From contig CAWKKW010000001.1 of the NCBI GenBank assembly GCA_963850345.1, forward strand, positions 1-64,000: DNA of 64,000 nt, read 5' to 3'. Position 1 is the first letter of the stretch. Each line of letters opens with the position of its first letter. A program made the position numbers and the translations under genes. Below, one piece after another: positions 8,222-19,305 of this stretch. Source of the stretch: CAWKKW01 sp963850345. Its GTDB lineage: Bacteria > Acidobacteriota > Terriglobia > Terriglobales > Acidobacteriaceae. The notes under the pieces were generated by a model. The model was not told where the DNA came from and did not search any database. It worked only from the letters and a program-made list of their open reading frames with translations.

Positions 8222-11185
8222 CTAGGGATGCTGCTCGATCTCGAAGCCGAGGGTACCGGTATTTCCTGTCACAGCCAATACTTCGAGCCTTGTCGGCGTC
8301 CCTTGCCGCGACAGGGGCACAAAGACCACCAATCCGTCGGCTCCGGAGGTCGCCTGCAGCGAAGTGGCTGCAAGTACAGGAGCTGCGGGACACCGACCGG
8401 CGGCAGGACAGGGGGGCGCCCATTCGGTTAAGACCTGATAGAGACTCACGACGCCCCCCGCCATAGAATGTCCAGCCGCATCGAGGACGCGGAGCACAAT
8501 CGGAGCCGGTGCATCCGTCAGACTCAGAATCTGTTCGGTTCCGCTCACAGTGGCGAGGCCGGCGAGTTCCGGATGTACGCTGGCAACAACAAAGCCGGTG
8601 CACCCGCCTCCGCCTGGAGTTCCGCCCGGGAGACAGGCATTCACCGTCGTCGTAACATTTTCAGCCAAAGGCCCGACAGTAAGCTGCCCATTGACCAAAC
8701 CTTGCGCGTTGCTCAGAGTGGATGGGCTGCCGGTGGTTACGCCATCGGGCGTGGACCATGTGACTGTCTGGCCGGCTGAGGGCACTCCACCGACCAACAC
8801 GAGTGCTTGCGGACTCCACTGGAAGACTGCACCCTGGGCGAGATACAGCTTGCTTGTAAGGGAGGAGATCTGTGGGGCTGCCAGCCCTCTGAAGTGCGCC
8901 TGAACGCTCGCCCCACTCGATAGCGAGGCGGTCACGACTGCGGTGGAAGAGGAGTTCGCCGTCACCATCAAGGTGGCGACTCCATCGCCGCTCGACGTCA
9001 CTACGCAGGTGAGTTGCCCACAGCCAAGCAGCGCCGAACCGCTCGTCACCGTGTAAGTTACGTTTACATGGCCTGCGGCACTTACACCATCACCAGCCAT
9101 GGTGCGGGTGGTAAACGGCAGGGGCACACCCATACTGACTGCGTTTTGCGGCGCGGTGACGATGCCGATCGAATCCTGATCTTGCGCATCGTAACTGAGC
9201 CCGCCGAGAATGGTTGCCGAGCCCAACGTGGCCGGATCGCTCACCATCACATCGACGTTGCCGGTGACACCGGGAGCGCAAGGCGGCGCGATTGCGGTGA
9301 TCTCCTCCGAGGTGACACTCGTAATCGCCGCGGCCAAGCCATTGACCATGACGACATTTTGCGGACGGAAGCCCGTGCCGCGGATTACGATCGCTCCGCC
9401 CGAGGCATCGAGCCGCGTGGGCGTTACCGTATCGGCGTAGAGCACACGACCGCGATACAGATAGTCTGGCCGTCCATCTCCGCGCTGGTCCGTTACGCCA
9501 AGCCGCAGATCGCCATCAGCAATCGTCTGCACCGTCAACCAGGTCAGGCCGACCTGATCTCCAAGATATGGTTGCCACGTCTGGAGCCTCGGGCTGCTGC
9601 CCGGCGCGTCGCTCGCTTGCCAGACTCCCAGCAACACGCGAGCCTTGTGATCGCTGACCTGACCGGCGGAGTCGAGTGACTGCGCCTCGATGGTGAACAC
9701 GCGGCACGCGCGAAAGTGACCTTGAAACCAGCCGGTGTGTCCGTAGCCATTGATGCGCGCGAGCCATTCGCCATTGCCCGCAAGCAAGACCGGGCTTGCT
9801 TCGGAACCGTCGTTTCCGCTGCCCAGATCCTGATCCGAATCTTGTATCGTCGCGTCTTGCGTCACGGCAGATCCCGCTTTGAGCCCGCGAACGACGAACA
9901 CCGGCGTCGTGCCGGATGGCGTCGTCTGGCCCAGGGTGTAGGGGCCGACGGACTGCCACTGCGTGTCGAGCGGATCGACCGCCTCGAACGTGATCTGGTA
10001 ATCGGCCTGGGTCAGCCCTGGCGGCAGCGAGATTCCGCTCAGGTCATACCATCCTTCAAGAGTAGGATCGTCGCTTCCGAAATTGTTCAGCAAATTGCCC
10101 TGGGCATCGTTGAATCCGCTCACGGGGTTCCCCGCATTGCCGGTGAAGAGCGCGCCGCTCACGGCCGCAACCGGATATCGCAGGTCAGGTTGATCGGTGC
10201 CGGGCAGCAGCGGACGAGCGACGACGTTCACGCCCTGCATGCCCTGGCCCCAGCGAAATCGGAGTGTTCCTTGAATGGCAACGGTGGACGCAGCCGTGAT
10301 CTTCTTTCCCGGATAGGTCGCACGGTTGGCCGTGGTCACCGGGTAAAGCCGGCTTAGGGCCGCCATGTCATCCCAACGCAGTGTGTTCTGGTTCTGCATG
10401 CAGGCCATGCCGGTTGAATCGCACATGCGTTCGATAGGGTGCATGAGTGGCCAGCCCGCAAGTGCCGCATCGCTCCAGGCCATGGATCCGTTGAAGACCC
10501 CTTCGTTGGCCTGCGACCAATCGAGTCCCAGCACCCGTCCAAAGGCGCGAATCATAAGATACTGCAGCAGTGACATTTTCGCCGGCGTCGCACAGCGTCC
10601 GTTCACGATCATCAGCGCGTGTGCGATGGTCGCGTCGGTGGCGATGCTGTCGACAAAGAGCGTGACGCCATTGCCCAGACAGGCGTTTGGATTGCTCGCA
10701 CCCGCCCCCAAGAGCGTGTCCGTGACCTTGCCATCGAGGTCATACACAATTGCGAGTGGCTTCTGCGTGGCGGTCTCATCGATATCCGCTGGCATGGTAA
10801 AGGTGGTCGAGGTCAGCACCACGTTCGTGCCGTTAACATCTTCTGCCAGAGAACCGGAGCCTTGGATCGAAACGCCAGCGGTCGGAACGCTGCTCCAGAT
10901 GCTGGCGGCAGTCGCGATCATCGCGTTGGCCTGGGATTGATTCACCGTTGCGCTCAGATCGCCGAGATCGGTGTAGTAGTTCACCTGCCCGTTCTTCCAG
11001 GCGATCGGCTTACCCTTCAGGCCTGCATTGAAGTAGGTCGAGCCTGCAACCCATCGCGGCCCTCCGGCCCAAGCGACGGTCGTCATCAGGAACACCAATG
11101 CAACCGGCAAAACTATTCTGACAATGTTCGCTGCGTTGAATCTGCTGGATCCGCCTTCGAATGCATCCCGTTCGTTCGCCACCAT
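8222..11185 (-). CDS. Large secreted protein with degenerate matrixin-like domain, IPT/TIG and Ig-like repeats
   Basis: 987 residues with an N-terminal hydrophobic segment (about 21-40, ending AWA), so exported. Residues about 60-235 resemble a matrixin/metzincin protease, but in IRAFGRVLGLDW (212-223), which aligns with HEFGHVLGLDH, all three His are replaced (R213, R217, W223) and the catalytic Glu is Ala214, so it should not bind zinc or cleave. A TIG/IPT domain lies at about 575-655 (AIVIRGTGFRPQNVVMVNG). Beyond it are bacterial Ig-like stretches rich in Thr, Val and Ser, including NAVSMGVPLPFTTRTMAGDG. Function is probably surface binding or adhesion. An AAGGAG lies 22 bases before the ATG, rather far. 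The next gene, ndh, is a separate unit. Confidence 0.85.
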   Translation of the reverse strand: MVANERDAFEGGSSRFNAANIVRIVLPVALVFLMTTVAWAGGPRWVAGSTYFNAGLKGKPIAWKNGQVNYYTDLGDLSATVNQSQANAMIATAASIWSSVPTAGVSIQGSGSLAEDVNGTNVVLTSTTFTMPADIDETATQKPLAIVYDLDGKVTDTLLGAGASNPNACLGNGVTLFVDSIATDATIAHALMIVNGRCATPAKMSLLQYLMIRAFGRVLGLDWSQANEGVFNGSMAWSDAALAGWPLMHPIERMCDSTGMACMQNQNTLRWDDMAALSRLYPVTTANRATYPGKKITAASTVAIQGTLRFRWGQGMQGVNVVARPLLPGTDQPDLRYPVAAVSGALFTGNAGNPVSGFNDAQGNLLNNFGSDDPTLEGWYDLSGISLPPGLTQADYQITFEAVDPLDTQWQSVGPYTLGQTTPSGTTPVFVVRGLKAGSAVTQDATIQDSDQDLGSGNDGSEASPVLLAGNGEWLARINGYGHTGWFQGHFRACRVFTIEAQSLDSAGQVSDHKARVLLGVWQASDAPGSSPRLQTWQPYLGDQVGLTWLTVQTIADGDLRLGVTDQRGDGRPDYLYRGRVLYADTVTPTRLDASGGAIVIRGTGFRPQNVVMVNGLAAAITSVTSEEITAIAPPCAPGVTGNVDVMVSDPATLGSATILGGLSYDAQDQDSIGIVTAPQNAVSMGVPLPFTTRTMAGDGVSAAGHVNVTYTVTSGSALLGCGQLTCVVTSSGDGVATLMVTANSSSTAVVTASLSSGASVQAHFRGLAAPQISSLTSKLYLAQGAVFQWSPQALVLVGGVPSAGQTVTWSTPDGVTTGSPSTLSNAQGLVNGQLTVGPLAENVTTTVNACLPGGTPGGGGCTGFVVASVHPELAGLATVSGTEQILSLTDAPAPIVLRVLDAAGHSMAGGVVSLYQVLTEWAPPCPAAGRCPAAPVLAATSLQATSGADGLVVFVPLSRQGTPTRLEVLAVTGNTGTLGFEIEQHP

Positions 11186-11496
11186 GTTGAGCCCGCCGTG
11201 TTTGCTCCTTCCATTCCCACACAGGAACAGGCGCCGAACACGGAGAAGCCGCGGGCGAAACAGACTGAGAATTCAGATTGGGAGTCGCGGGAAGATCAGT
11301 TCTAAAACGGGATTGAGGCAGAAAATTTTCTTGGATTGCTCAGCGCTCGACTGATGATTCGCAGCAACGTGTCGATGAAGGTCGGCGCGGCCGAGATCTC
11401 TCACAATGAGAGCGGAGCTGAGCCTGGCCCCGCGTCCATTCGCGAGCACGGATTGGCTACGACGTGCGGCGGCCAATTGCAGACCAGAACGCCAGC
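11186..11496. other. Intergenic region, nothing recognised
   Basis: Lies between the start of the large secreted protein and the end of a small minus-strand gene. An AT-rich patch at about 11315-11340 may hold the promoter for the secreted protein, but no pair of hexamers with correct spacing is convincing. No RNA gene seen. Confidence 0.4.
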
Positions 11497-11697
11497 CTAG
11501 ATCTCCGGATAGAAGTCGAAGAAGGCGTCGATACTCTGCCGCAGTTGCGCCTCGATCTCTTCTCTCGATCCCTCGAGAATGTGCATCGTGACCCGCGCGC
11601 CATTTCCGTTTTTGAGCACGACCGGAGCGTCGCCTACCTCTACGATTTCGTCCGCCGGAAGTAGCCGCATGCCATAGACCAACGTTAAATTCGCCAT
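11497..11697 (-). CDS. Small conserved-looking hypothetical protein
   Basis: 66 residues, begins MANLTLVYGMRLLPADEIVE. The alternation of hydrophobic and charged residues, the amphipathic helix EGSREEIEAQLRQSIDAFF and the absence of atypical composition make it look like a real protein, probably an alpha/beta cytosolic polypeptide. No family is recognised. No strong ribosome-binding site is seen before the ATG. It is divergent from trxB, 137 bases away. Confidence 0.6.
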   Translation of the reverse strand: MANLTLVYGMRLLPADEIVEVGDAPVVLKNGNGARVTMHILEGSREEIEAQLRQSIDAFFDFYPEI

Positions 11698-11834
11698 GAA
11701 AGCATCTTAGAGCAGTTCGAATCCTTTCCGAAGCCGCCGCATCTGTCTCTCACGATTCGATCGCAGGCGCCGATCCGCAGAGCTGGTCTTTTCACCCGAT
11801 CCGCCTCGGGCAACGTAGAATCGGAAAGAATCTT

Positions 11835-12770
11835 ATGTCAGAGTCCATTTACGACACCGTCATCCTCGGTTCCGGCTGTGCCGGACTCACCGCCGCTATC
11901 TACGCGGCCCGTGCCAATCTTAAGCCGCTGGTGATCGAAGGGCACGAACCCGGGGGCCAGCTCTCGATCACCACGCTGGTCGAAAACTTTCCAGGGTGGC
12001 CTGAGGGCATCCAGGGGCCGCAGCTCATCGAGAACATGAAGCTGCAGGCGGCTCGCTTCGGCACGGAGTTTCGCATGGCCCACCTGCACGAGGCCGACCT
12101 CAGCAAGCGGCCCTTCGCGCTGAACCTGGGGAAAGAGACCGTGCACGCACGCACCCTGATCATCGCCAGCGGCGCATCGGCTCGATGGCTGGGACTGCCT
12201 TCAGAAAAGGCCCTGATCGGCCACGGTGTGAGTTCCTGCGCGACCTGCGACGGATTCTTCTTCATGGGCAAGGAGATTGCAGTGGTCGGCGGTGGTGATT
12301 CCGCCATGGAGGAAGCCCTCTTCCTCACTCGTTTTGCCACCAAGGTCACGCTCATTCACCGCCGCGAGCAGTTTCGCGCATCGCGCATTATGCTCGACCG
12401 GGCCATTGCGCACCCTACGATCCAATTCATGACCAATACTGCGGTCGAAGAGGTGCTCGGGATTGAGCAAAATGAGGTCAGCGGATTGCGCCTTCGCAAC
12501 CTGCGCACCGACGAGGTCTCGGAGTTGCCGGTGAGCGGGCTGTTCCTCGGGATCGGCCACGTGCCCAATGCCTCCATGTTCGCCGGACAAATCGATCTGG
12601 ACGAAGACGGGTACGTGAAGACGCACGATTATGTCTTCACTCGTGTGCCCGGCGTGTTCGCGTGTGGAGACGTGCAGGATCGCCGCTACCGTCAGGCCAT
12701 CACCGCGGCTGGCAGCGGCTGTATGGCCGCCCTGGAAGTGGAGAAGTACCTCGAAGAACACGGCCGCTGA
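11835..12770 (+). CDS. trxB: Thioredoxin reductase
   Basis: 311 residues. FAD motif LGSGCAGLTAAIYAA (11-25), redox-active CATC (C135, C138) in SSCATCDGFFF, NADPH motif VVGGGDSAMEEALFL (about 150-164) and C-terminal FACGDVQDRRYRQAITAAGSG. All are diagnostic of the low-molecular-weight bacterial enzyme that reduces thioredoxin with NADPH. Length is typical. A GAAAGAATCTT region precedes the ATG, with weak Shine-Dalgarno match. Appears monocistronic or followed by the hypothetical gene at 12917. Confidence 0.96.
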   Translation: MSESIYDTVILGSGCAGLTAAIYAARANLKPLVIEGHEPGGQLSITTLVENFPGWPEGIQGPQLIENMKLQAARFGTEFRMAHLHEADLSKRPFALNLGKETVHARTLIIASGASARWLGLPSEKALIGHGVSSCATCDGFFFMGKEIAVVGGGDSAMEEALFLTRFATKVTLIHRREQFRASRIMLDRAIAHPTIQFMTNTAVEEVLGIEQNEVSGLRLRNLRTDEVSELPVSGLFLGIGHVPNASMFAGQIDLDEDGYVKTHDYVFTRVPGVFACGDVQDRRYRQAITAAGSGCMAALEVEKYLEEHGR

Positions 12771-12916
12771 GCCGTCGTGGTCGATGCCCGAGAAACCGGG
12801 GATGGTCCACTCCGGCCGGATGCGGTCTCGCTGACAAGCTCTCAATCCCGGGTGGATTCGAGAAGGCTGCCGGCGAACGGTGGTATTGTGCAGAAACGCC
12901 CGATTGGCGACACTTA

Positions 12917-13462
12917 ATGCTGGCTTACGTCTTTTGGCATTGGTCCACGGCAGAACACTACAGCGAGCGGCTGGTGGATTTTCACGACCGGCTCAGCGCC
13001 TTTCCTCCCGAGCGGTTTCTCGGCTCTACAAGCGCGCGGATCTCCGAGTCCCCCTGGCTTCCGGACGGCCTGCCCACGTACGAAGATTGGTACTTTGTCG
13101 AGGACTTCGCCGCCCTCGGGCTGCTGAATGACGCTGCAGCCTCTGAGGCTCGCCAGGCTCACCACGAAAAGGTAGCTCGCCTGGCCAACGGCGGAGTGGG
13201 TGGCTTATATGCGCTTCGCTCCGGCGAGGTGCTCGGTGTGCCTCCACCGACGAGCCTCTGGTTTGGAAAGCCGGCCAATACCTCGTACGCGGTCTTCCAT
13301 AGCGCCCTTGACGATGCGTTGCTGACCGTTCCGCACGCGCTGTGGCAGCGGCAGATGGTGCTGGGACCGGCGCCGGAGTATTGCCTCCACGCCACGGCTG
13401 ACCTGGTGCTGCCCGCCATCGTCTCCCCGTATGCAGTTCGGTCCCAGTCTGTTTTTCCTTGA
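12917..13462 (+). CDS. Hypothetical protein, 181 residues
   Basis: Begins MLAYVFWHWSTAEHYSERLV and contains aromatic-rich motifs (YEDWYFVEDFAALGLLNDAA, LWFGKPANTSY). The open frame runs upstream to 12662, but that part overlaps trxB in another frame and is unlike protein, so the internal ATG is chosen. The aromatic and acidic pattern suggests a soluble enzyme-like domain of unknown activity. I do not recognise the family. Neighbours are trxB and the yggS-like gene, both on the same strand. Confidence 0.75.
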   Translation: MLAYVFWHWSTAEHYSERLVDFHDRLSAFPPERFLGSTSARISESPWLPDGLPTYEDWYFVEDFAALGLLNDAAASEARQAHHEKVARLANGGVGGLYALRSGEVLGVPPPTSLWFGKPANTSYAVFHSALDDALLTVPHALWQRQMVLGPAPEYCLHATADLVLPAIVSPYAVRSQSVFP

Positions 13463-13546
13463 AGTGAACAGAGCAATCGCCTTCAACACCGGACGTTCCT
13501 TGGGCGACCGCATTTCGGCATCCCATCAGAGGTAATAGAAACAGAC

Positions 13547-14284
13547 ATGCCAGTGACACAGACCATTGCCGAGAACATCGCCCGGATCGAAAACCAGATC
13601 GACCGAGCCTGCGCGCACGCCGGCAGGCCACGTTCGGAGGTCGAACTGATGGCTGTGTCGAAGCTGCATCCAGTCGAGGCGATTCGGGAGGCCATGCAGG
13701 CAGGCCTCAGTCTCTTCGGGGAAAACCGCGTTCAGGAATTTCAGCAGAAATCCGAGGAGCTGTTTCCATCCGCCGGCGGCGCAGCCAGAGTCTCGGGCGC
13801 CCGCTTTCACCTGATCGGCCATTTGCAATCGAATAAGGCTGCCAAAGCGGCAGAAATTTTCGATGCCATCGATACGCTGGATTCGCTGCGGCTCGCGGAG
13901 CGGCTCAACGATGCCTCCCAAAAACGAGACCGGCCGTTGCCGGTGCTGCTGGAGCTGAAGCTGAGCCACGAGGAGGCGAAGACCGGCCTCGACCCGGAGG
14001 CCGATCCGCGCGGCCTGGCCGAACTGCTGGAGCGATTCCCCGAGCTTGGCAACCTGCAGGTGCGAGGATTGATGACTGTGCCGCCGTGGTCCGAAGATCC
14101 AGAAGCGGCTCGCCCTTACTTTGCGCGATTGCGGCAGTTGCGCGAGCGGCTCGCAGCGCAGTACCCGCGCCTCGATTTTTGGCAGCTCTCGATGGGCATG
14201 TCGGGCGACTTCGCCGTCGCGATTGAAGAGGGCTCCACTTGCGTGCGCATCGGCACGGCTCTGTTCGGAAAGCGCCCGAAATGA
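13547..14284 (+). CDS. YggS/PROSC family PLP-binding protein
   Basis: 245 residues. PLP-binding Lys39 lies in LMAVSKLHP, followed by FGENRVQEF, FHLIGHLQSNK and the C-terminal LSMGMSGDFAVAIEEGSTCVRIG, all hallmarks of the alanine-racemase-fold YggS family. These proteins have no known catalytic reaction and maintain PLP and amino-acid homeostasis. Its TGA overlaps the ATG of the following DUF167 gene by ATGA, so the two are translationally coupled; this yggS-DUF167 adjacency is frequent in bacteria. Confidence 0.94.
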   Translation: MPVTQTIAENIARIENQIDRACAHAGRPRSEVELMAVSKLHPVEAIREAMQAGLSLFGENRVQEFQQKSEELFPSAGGAARVSGARFHLIGHLQSNKAAKAAEIFDAIDTLDSLRLAERLNDASQKRDRPLPVLLELKLSHEEAKTGLDPEADPRGLAELLERFPELGNLQVRGLMTVPPWSEDPEAARPYFARLRQLRERLAAQYPRLDFWQLSMGMSGDFAVAIEEGSTCVRIGTALFGKRPK

Positions 14285-14649
14285 TCCCCGTCCGCGATTC
14301 CCTGGCTGGCGCTTCGTTCGCAGTGCGGGTGCACCCGCGAGCCAAGAGAACCATGATCACCGGCGTGTTTGGCGAAGGCGACGCGACCGCGCTCCGGGTC
14401 GCGCTGGCCGCTCCTCCTGTGGATGGGCGCGCCAACGAAGCGCTGATCGAGTATTTCTCCGAACTCTTCGAAGTACCGCGGTCAGCCGTGTCGGTCATCA
14501 CCGGGGCGCAGTCCCGCAGCAAGGTCTTACGCGTTACCGGCCGCACCGCGGAGGAGTTGCTCCACTTCCTGGCGCCGCTGCTCGCCTCGCGCCAAGACAC
14601 AAGTCGGCCAATCATCGCTCAGCGACTTGCCCAAACCCGCTCCCGATAG
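14281..14649 (+). CDS. DUF167 (YggU) family protein
   Basis: 122 residues from the ATG that overlaps the stop of the preceding yggS-like gene. FAVRVHPRAKRTMITGVFGE and PPVDGRANEALIEYFSELF are the two conserved stretches of the DUF167/UPF0235 fold, a small alpha/beta protein of unknown function. A C-terminal extension past about residue 95 (LASRQDTSRPIIAQRLAQ) is not part of the core domain. An earlier in-frame start at 14239 would overlap the upstream gene by 46 bases and is less likely. Confidence 0.9.
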   Translation: MIPVRDSLAGASFAVRVHPRAKRTMITGVFGEGDATALRVALAAPPVDGRANEALIEYFSELFEVPRSAVSVITGAQSRSKVLRVTGRTAEELLHFLAPLLASRQDTSRPIIAQRLAQTRSR

Positions 14650-14709
14650 CGACGCCGCTCGGCCGCCTTTGCGAAGTTGCGGCTTGCACCTTGTACACTG
14701 TCCCCACCT

Positions 14710-16206
14710 ATGAGCAATCTTCACGCCCTGGTGATCGGCGCCATTGTTCTCATGCTGCTGAGCGTGTCGCTTTTCAAACTGCGCTCGGTCAAGACCAAAG
14801 CGGATTACCTGGTCGCGGGCCGCAGCCTTCCAGCCGTGGTGCTGGTCTTCACGCTGTTGTGTTCGTGGATCGGCTCGGGTTCCCTGCTCGGCGGCGCAGA
14901 GAATGCGTATCGCCACGGCTTCGCCGCGTTGTGGCAAGGGGGCGGGGGGTGGGCCGGTCTGCTACTCATCTACTTCATCGCGCCTCGTGCCCGCAAATTC
15001 GCGCAATTCACTATTCCTGACCTGCTCGAGGTTCGCTACAACCAGACAGCCCGGGTGCTGGGCGTGATCGCGATCCTGTTCACCTACACGGCGATCACCA
15101 GCTACCAGTTTGTCGGCGGCGGGGATATCCTCCACCTGATCTTTCCCAATCTGATCACCGCCGATTTGGGCAAATACATCGTTGCTGGATTTGTGATTCT
15201 CTTTACCGCCATCGCGGGTATGGCTTCTGTCGCTTACATGGACGTAGCCATCGGTCTGCTGGCCACCTTCACCTTGCTCATTGCGCTGCCCATCCTGATC
15301 CACCGCGCGGGCGGAGTGGCGACCATTCACTCGACTCTGCCAGCCACTCACTTTCAGGTCTTCGGAGATCTGTCGCCGCTGCAGTGCCTGGAGTTGTTTA
15401 TCCCAACTTGCCTGCTCCTGCTCGGCAACCAGTCGATGTATCAGAAGTTCTTCTCGGCAAAATCGGAGAAGGATGCGACCCGCGCTGTCATTGGCTGGAT
15501 CGTGGGCACCGTCATCCTCGAGGCAGCCATCGTAGGCTTGGCGATTACCGGCTCGGTTTTGTTCCCTACCGGAGAGGTGCACGACCGTCCGCGCGAGATC
15601 CTGGCCTATCTCGGCCTGCATGCATTCCGTGGTTCGGCGGCCTCGGAGTTGCTGGGGGCTTTGCTCATGGGGGCGATCTTCGCGAAGATTATTTCGACTG
15701 CAAACAACTGGCTGTTCTCGCCGGCCACCAACCTGGTGAACGACATCTACCTCCGCTACCTGGCCCCGGAAGCCTCGAACAAACGCATCCTGCTGATGAG
15801 CCGACTGATGGTTGTGCTGCTTGGAGTCTGGGCGCTTTACCAGTCGCTGAACATCAATTCCGTGCTGAAGAAGTCGCTCTACGCCTACACCATCTACTCT
15901 GCGGCCCTCACCCCGGTCATCCTGGCAACGTTCTTCTGGAAACGCGCCACGGCGGCCGCAGCGGTCAGCAGCATTGCCGCCGGCACCATTGTCACCATCG
16001 GCTGGAATACCGCCTTCCCAGAAAACTCGGTCAGCCCCGGCCTGCTGCGGACGGGCTTCCCGGCACACTGGGCCAACACGCTGGCGCCCCACGACGCCAT
16101 TTTCCCGGCGCTCCTGGTTTCGCTGCTGTGCCTGTTTGTGGTGAGTATGCTGACACCACCACCGCGCCTGGAACAGATCGCACAGTTCTTCCCGGAAGCG
16201 GAGTAA
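14710..16206 (+). CDS. Sodium:solute symporter family protein
   Basis: 498 residues with about 13 hydrophobic segments, LeuT-like SSS family. Conserved features are the N-terminal KTKADYLVAGRSLPAVVL, the TM3-associated FTIPDLLEVRYNQTARVLG and TM8 FAKIISTANNWLFSPATNLVNDI. Such transporters use the sodium gradient to import solutes such as proline, pantothenate or sugars; the substrate is not evident. The ATG at 14710 is chosen over 14677, because the family sequence starts immediately there. Convergent with the VKOR gene. Confidence 0.92.
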   Translation: MSNLHALVIGAIVLMLLSVSLFKLRSVKTKADYLVAGRSLPAVVLVFTLLCSWIGSGSLLGGAENAYRHGFAALWQGGGGWAGLLLIYFIAPRARKFAQFTIPDLLEVRYNQTARVLGVIAILFTYTAITSYQFVGGGDILHLIFPNLITADLGKYIVAGFVILFTAIAGMASVAYMDVAIGLLATFTLLIALPILIHRAGGVATIHSTLPATHFQVFGDLSPLQCLELFIPTCLLLLGNQSMYQKFFSAKSEKDATRAVIGWIVGTVILEAAIVGLAITGSVLFPTGEVHDRPREILAYLGLHAFRGSAASELLGALLMGAIFAKIISTANNWLFSPATNLVNDIYLRYLAPEASNKRILLMSRLMVVLLGVWALYQSLNINSVLKKSLYAYTIYSAALTPVILATFFWKRATAAAAVSSIAAGTIVTIGWNTAFPENSVSPGLLRTGFPAHWANTLAPHDAIFPALLVSLLCLFVVSMLTPPPRLEQIAQFFPEAE

Positions 16207-16237
16207 AGCGGGCCTATGGTCCCGGTTCGGGCGCTTT

Positions 16238-16687
16238 TTAGATTGCCCGTCTGGGCCCAGGGCGCCGCGGGAACAACTGCACCAATCCCAGCAGCGTAAT
16301 GAGAAAGATCACTCCCTGCGAGATGACGCAGTAGAGACACCAGACCTGCAGGTTGTGGTACTCGATGTACGAGAGGCGCAGGGCAAACGCGAGCGCTCCG
16401 ACTGACAGGACCAGCAGCAACGCCCTCTGCCGAGACAGCGCCACCAGTGCGATCAGCAGGTATCCGGCGATGCCGACCGCCGCCACGGGAATTCCGCGAA
16501 TCTCGGCGTAGCGGCTATGGTTCACGATGCCGCAATCCCAGTGTTCGTTGATGCTGCAGGGAGCCGAATCCTGGTTCCGGTGAACCTGTAGCGCGAGATA
16601 CGACACCACCATTCCGACTACCGCCAGCAACGCGATCACAAAACGCAAGCTTGTTCTCCCTCGCCCAGCCGAAGTGGGACGAGTCAT
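16238..16687 (-). CDS. Vitamin K epoxide reductase (VKOR) family protein
   Basis: 149 residues with four to five transmembrane segments. The cysteine pattern C44 and C52 (SAPCSINEHWDCG) plus the active CLYC (C117, C120) matches bacterial VKOR homologues, which reoxidise periplasmic thiol oxidases and pass electrons to quinone, replacing DsbB. No DsbA-like domain is fused here. The stop lies 31 bases from the convergent symporter gene. Family assignment is strong; the partner oxidase is not in the window. Confidence 0.92.
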   Translation of the reverse strand: MTRPTSAGRGRTSLRFVIALLAVVGMVVSYLALQVHRNQDSAPCSINEHWDCGIVNHSRYAEIRGIPVAAVGIAGYLLIALVALSRQRALLLVLSVGALAFALRLSYIEYHNLQVWCLYCVISQGVIFLITLLGLVQLFPRRPGPRRAI

Positions 16688-16910
16688 TGTAACTGGGGAA
16701 GCCCTAAATCTCCGCGGGACTTCCGCGGCCGGATCCGGCGGCCCCCGCCATTATCCTGCGAACTCCTCCGGAACTCCCGCATCGCGGACCTCACCTTTGC
16801 TGGCATTGGCTATCCCCGCTTCCCTCTTCCCTTCGATCCCGCTCTCTGCGATACTTGAACGTGCCCACCCGGTGCGCCAATCCCATTCATAGAAAAAAGG
16901 TGACGCGAAC

Positions 16911-18575
<1,665 letters not shown>

Positions 18576-18634
18576 AACAGCAAATGCCACTGCTCTGCGG
18601 CAATGGCCCTGCAGTCTTTCCTCGGGACGGAAGA

Positions 18635-19192
18635 TCAGTTCGTCGCGCACACTCCCACGGGTACGTTGACCGCTAGGTCGGGGAAGCAGTTCACACGATT
18701 CATCCAGCCCTTCACGAACTGCGGATACTTCTGCCCAAGCTGCTGGTAGTAGTCGATGCGGCCCTGCTTGTACTTGGCGTAGACTTCGTCCTGCGGTAAG
18801 GCCAACAGCGCCTGCATCGAGCCGGGCCCCAGGCAGCCGTCCACTATAACGTTGGCTCCCATCTCATTCAGCACCTTCTGCAACAGGCAGGTGGCGTGCG
18901 TGCCGCCATTCACATAGAAGTCGAAGACGATGTTCGCCAGTTCCTGCAGCGGATACTGATCTCCCTGGATCGGCTTCCAGTAATTCGCACGATAGATGAT
19001 GGCAGCCTGTGCGTCGGTCAGCGCCTTCAGGTTTGCGGATGTCGGGTCGAGGCCAAGCAGCGAATGAGAACAGCGCTGGAAGGTAGCCATCGTAATCCCT
19101 TTGTTGGTTTCTCCACCAGGATCGGTGGGATCATCGACGTAACCGCCTTCGAACTTCAGCGTGATCGGTAAAGCGATATCGAAACTTGCCAT
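18635..19192 (-). CDS. GH108-type N-acetylmuramidase (phage-endolysin-like)
   Basis: 185 residues. LKFEGGYVDDPTDPGGETNKGI carries the catalytic Glu (E15) and the DPGGxTxxGIT motif of glycosyl hydrolase family 108, which cleaves peptidoglycan glycan strands. The C-terminal half includes the substrate-associated GPGSMQALLAL-type region of the PG-binding-3 domain. There is no signal peptide, as in phage endolysins and type-specific secretion muramidases; no holin or phage structural gene is near. The ATG at 19192 is preferred over the longer frame because GAAAGGGAAA precedes it. Possibly a domesticated phage gene or a lysis/toxin effector. Confidence 0.88.
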   Translation of the reverse strand: MASFDIALPITLKFEGGYVDDPTDPGGETNKGITMATFQRCSHSLLGLDPTSANLKALTDAQAAIIYRANYWKPIQGDQYPLQELANIVFDFYVNGGTHATCLLQKVLNEMGANVIVDGCLGPGSMQALLALPQDEVYAKYKQGRIDYYQQLGQKYPQFVKGWMNRVNCFPDLAVNVPVGVCATN

Positions 19193-19305
19193 GACGTGTT
19201 TCCCTTTCTCAGGTCCTGTTCGAAATTCGATTCTGGCCCGTCCTTGGTGAAGGTGTGTCCGCACTGCGCTTGGTCGCGCTCTGAGAGAATGTAACCGGCA
19301 GTGAC

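Noticed and set aside
11700..11740. tRNA-like T-arm (AGTTCGAATCC)
   Set aside because: No acceptor, D or anticodon arms can be built around it.
18635..19192. Prophage
   Set aside because: Only one endolysin-like gene; no integrase, capsid, tail or att-like repeats in the region.
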